Source of the DNA: Sipunculus nudus
Lineage: Eukaryota > Annelida > Sipuncula > Golfingiida > Sipunculidae
Assembly: GCA_026874595.1 (NCBI GenBank)
Contig: CM049307.1
Location: 64,848,870-64,912,869, forward strand
Direction of reading: 5' to 3'
DNA: 64,000 bases
The notes beneath the pieces are model-generated. The model saw only the letters and a list, made by a program, of their open reading frames with translations. It was not told the DNA's origin and searched no databases. Position 1 is the stretch's first letter. Every line of letters starts with the position of its first letter. This document shows, one piece after another, positions 54,701 to 57,700 of this stretch. The position numbers and the translations under genes are program-made.

Positions 54701-57700
54701 ATTTTCACAGGAAATAAAAGTGGCCAGTCGATGTCGGCAATATTCCTTAGGACAGTTTCTGTGTTTAAGTCATCTATTGAGGCAGTACTCATACAAGGCA
54801 GGCACGGATCAGCTGTTCCATTTACCACCCACGGCATACAGCTGTTCACAATATTCTTTTCAGCAAATGACGGCACTCAAATTTGACTTAAAAACGATAT
54901 TCAGCTACGGTTTGAATCTTTACAATATCAGCTTTTTATTCATTTTACTTCTCTAAACAAATAAATGTTGGTAAATAATGCTGCAAATGAGTTTATAAAA
55001 GGCAGCTATTTCAATTTTTTCTTGACATTACCCAACAAAAAGGCTGATGTGTAGTAAAGCAAGGGTGTTTTGAACATATAATTTGATGACAATTACCAAG
55101 ACTTTAATGACATTATATATATATCGTGCGAAAGATAAACTTTTCTAGATTCTACATTTTAAGTTTTATTTTTATACCACAAGGCCTGAATAAATTAGTG
55201 TAAGTTGAAAATCTGATAGTTTCAGCAGTCGGCCAACTATCATGGCAGCCACTGAACGCTACTGCCTAATGCTGCCTAATAGTGGAGAGTATTCGGGCTT
55301 TTTGCTTCAATAAATGTATATATAAATCTCCATTCATGCATGCATGCAAAGAAGTCTTTTGAAGCACACAAGAAGTATCTTGCATAACCACAATGCAAAC
55401 CAAACAATTGTTCAGGCAATCTTTCCACAACTGTTAAATGCTGGATTGTCAATGAGCTGTTAAAAATTGATTTTAACATACAGATGTTCTGTCACTTTCT
55501 TGAGCGTTACATATATTTAATACATGTAATCTGGCAACATATATAAGCTCTATAATCAATACTTTTTTATTCTTTATGTCGTGATTTATTTACTAAGCTG
55601 ACTATTGCTACACTTAGGCCAGGGCCAGAGTCAGGTGCAGCCTTGGAGGGATATTTTCAAGTATTTGGACCTTAGTGGGCTCTCCTTAAAGGGACCTTGC
55701 AAACTCAGGGTGTGGTATAAATAGACGTGCGGCCATAAAAAGAGGATCTACTGTAACCGAATGCCTTTATGAGCATGAAGATACTAGCAGTGATAAACTG
55801 TTTTTAACAACAAAGGTAGAAGTGAACTAACCATATTTTTTCCAGTAAGATTCTCGAACTGAGTCCATCTTCTGAAAAATGGGGCTGCATTCTAGTCTGA
55901 GATCCATGTGACCTGAAGGAACAACATGTGTGTTAAAGAATAATCACAGTATAATTCACAGCCATTTAAACTGTCAGGGTATCATTTAAATACATCTGGC
56001 ACTAGTGTCTCTTTTACAATTTTTTTAAATCTTCATTTTCATATCATACAGCACTTTCCTGGAATAACACAAGTTTTGATATGAGTTGAAAACGGGGGGG
56101 GATCCAGGAGTTTACAATTGGGGGGGGGGGGGGGGAGGTACCTGGTCAGTACTGAAAGGTGAACAAAACTTAACCAAAGATCTTATGATAAATAATCTTT
56201 TTCATCACAGACAGGGGTTCGTGCGCCCCCCGCCCCACCCCCCACCCCACCCTTCTATACGCCCCTGGCAAATGTGGCATGCTGCACCTTCCAGTTTGTG
56301 TGCTAACTGGTTTAACTTTGGTTACAACACAATATTTGATTTGTGATTCGATATCCAGTTTTCTGGCCAATACTAATGTCCTACACAATATACAGCTGGC
56401 TTTCTTTATAAATGGTTACCAGCAGCCACATTTGCTATATTCACAAGCCGAGGCTTTACAGGGGGACTTTTGAACATGAAAATGTTAGGTTTGGTCATAC
56501 CGTTCTTACTTTGTATGACATGTAGGGTCCTAAGTGATCCAGCCAAGAGGCTATGGTATTACAAAAGGACAGCTGAACACAAACAAGTTAAGATTGACTT
56601 ACTTTGTAAGACATGTAGGGTCCTCAGTGTTCCTGCCACATGGCCTCTTGCCAGGTTAAAACCAAGCAATGATAGTATGCTGTCCTCCACAAAGCTCCCC
56701 TCAGACTCTCTGATAAAGTAAACAATGCTGATGTGTACAATAGTTTCTAATACATAATTGCTATACAGTATGTAAAGCCATGTATCCAAACAAGAACAGA
56801 TAATACAATATGTAACATGTAAATTCCATCTACACTGTCATATGATTGCGAGTTTAACATAACACTGTGAGCCTGACATGAACCTTAAACAGACATTTAT
56901 GACAGTGAGGTTCATCAGTACCAATAAACACCTTCACCACAATGTCTGTGAGGAATTGGTCTATCTATACCTTACAATACTTACACCACAATGCCTGTGA
57001 GGAACTGGTCAATGTGTACCTTACAATACTTACACCACAATGCCTGTGAGGAACTGGTCAATGTGTACCTTACAATACTTACACCACAATGTCTGTGAGG
57101 AACTGGTCCATCTGTTTGAGCACGTGTGAGCTGAGCAGTGGGGGTTTATCAGCACTTCCTGGTGAGAGTGACAGTGGGGGCATATGTTTCAAGGCCTCTC
57201 TGTCAAATATCACAACACGCCACATCACCAAATAACATGACTATTCACTTGTAAAAGACAGTAGGTTATCCTATTAACGTATTGTTACACTATACTATTC
57301 TTATCAAAATGGCATTTTCTATATATATTACTGCATATCATAATCCCCATACAGCTCACAAAACTTCAACAAAATGTCCATGAACAAATGCTTAGGGACA
57401 AAAAGACACAGAAATCTTTTTCTAAACATTTTTATTAATATCTTGAAAGGTAGGTGTGTTGCAATGTGTTAACACCAAACAAGCCCCTCATCTGACAACC
57501 AATTCATGTTTTGGTAAAACAGTAAACAGTGATATACACGCAGCCACTGCAGAACATTAATCTATCAAACTAGCCTATACTTAAAGTGTCATGTTTTATT
57601 TCTGCAGATTGTGTAAATTAAATATTTTGTAAACATGGGATCATTAGTCATCACCTAGCTGTCACTGTAACTATACCTCACTGCAGCAAATGTATTAAAC

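Noticed and set aside
53564-55755. Transposase gene inside element P4
   Set aside because: The longest ORFs are about 80-100 aa with no DDE or helix-turn-helix pattern that I can see.
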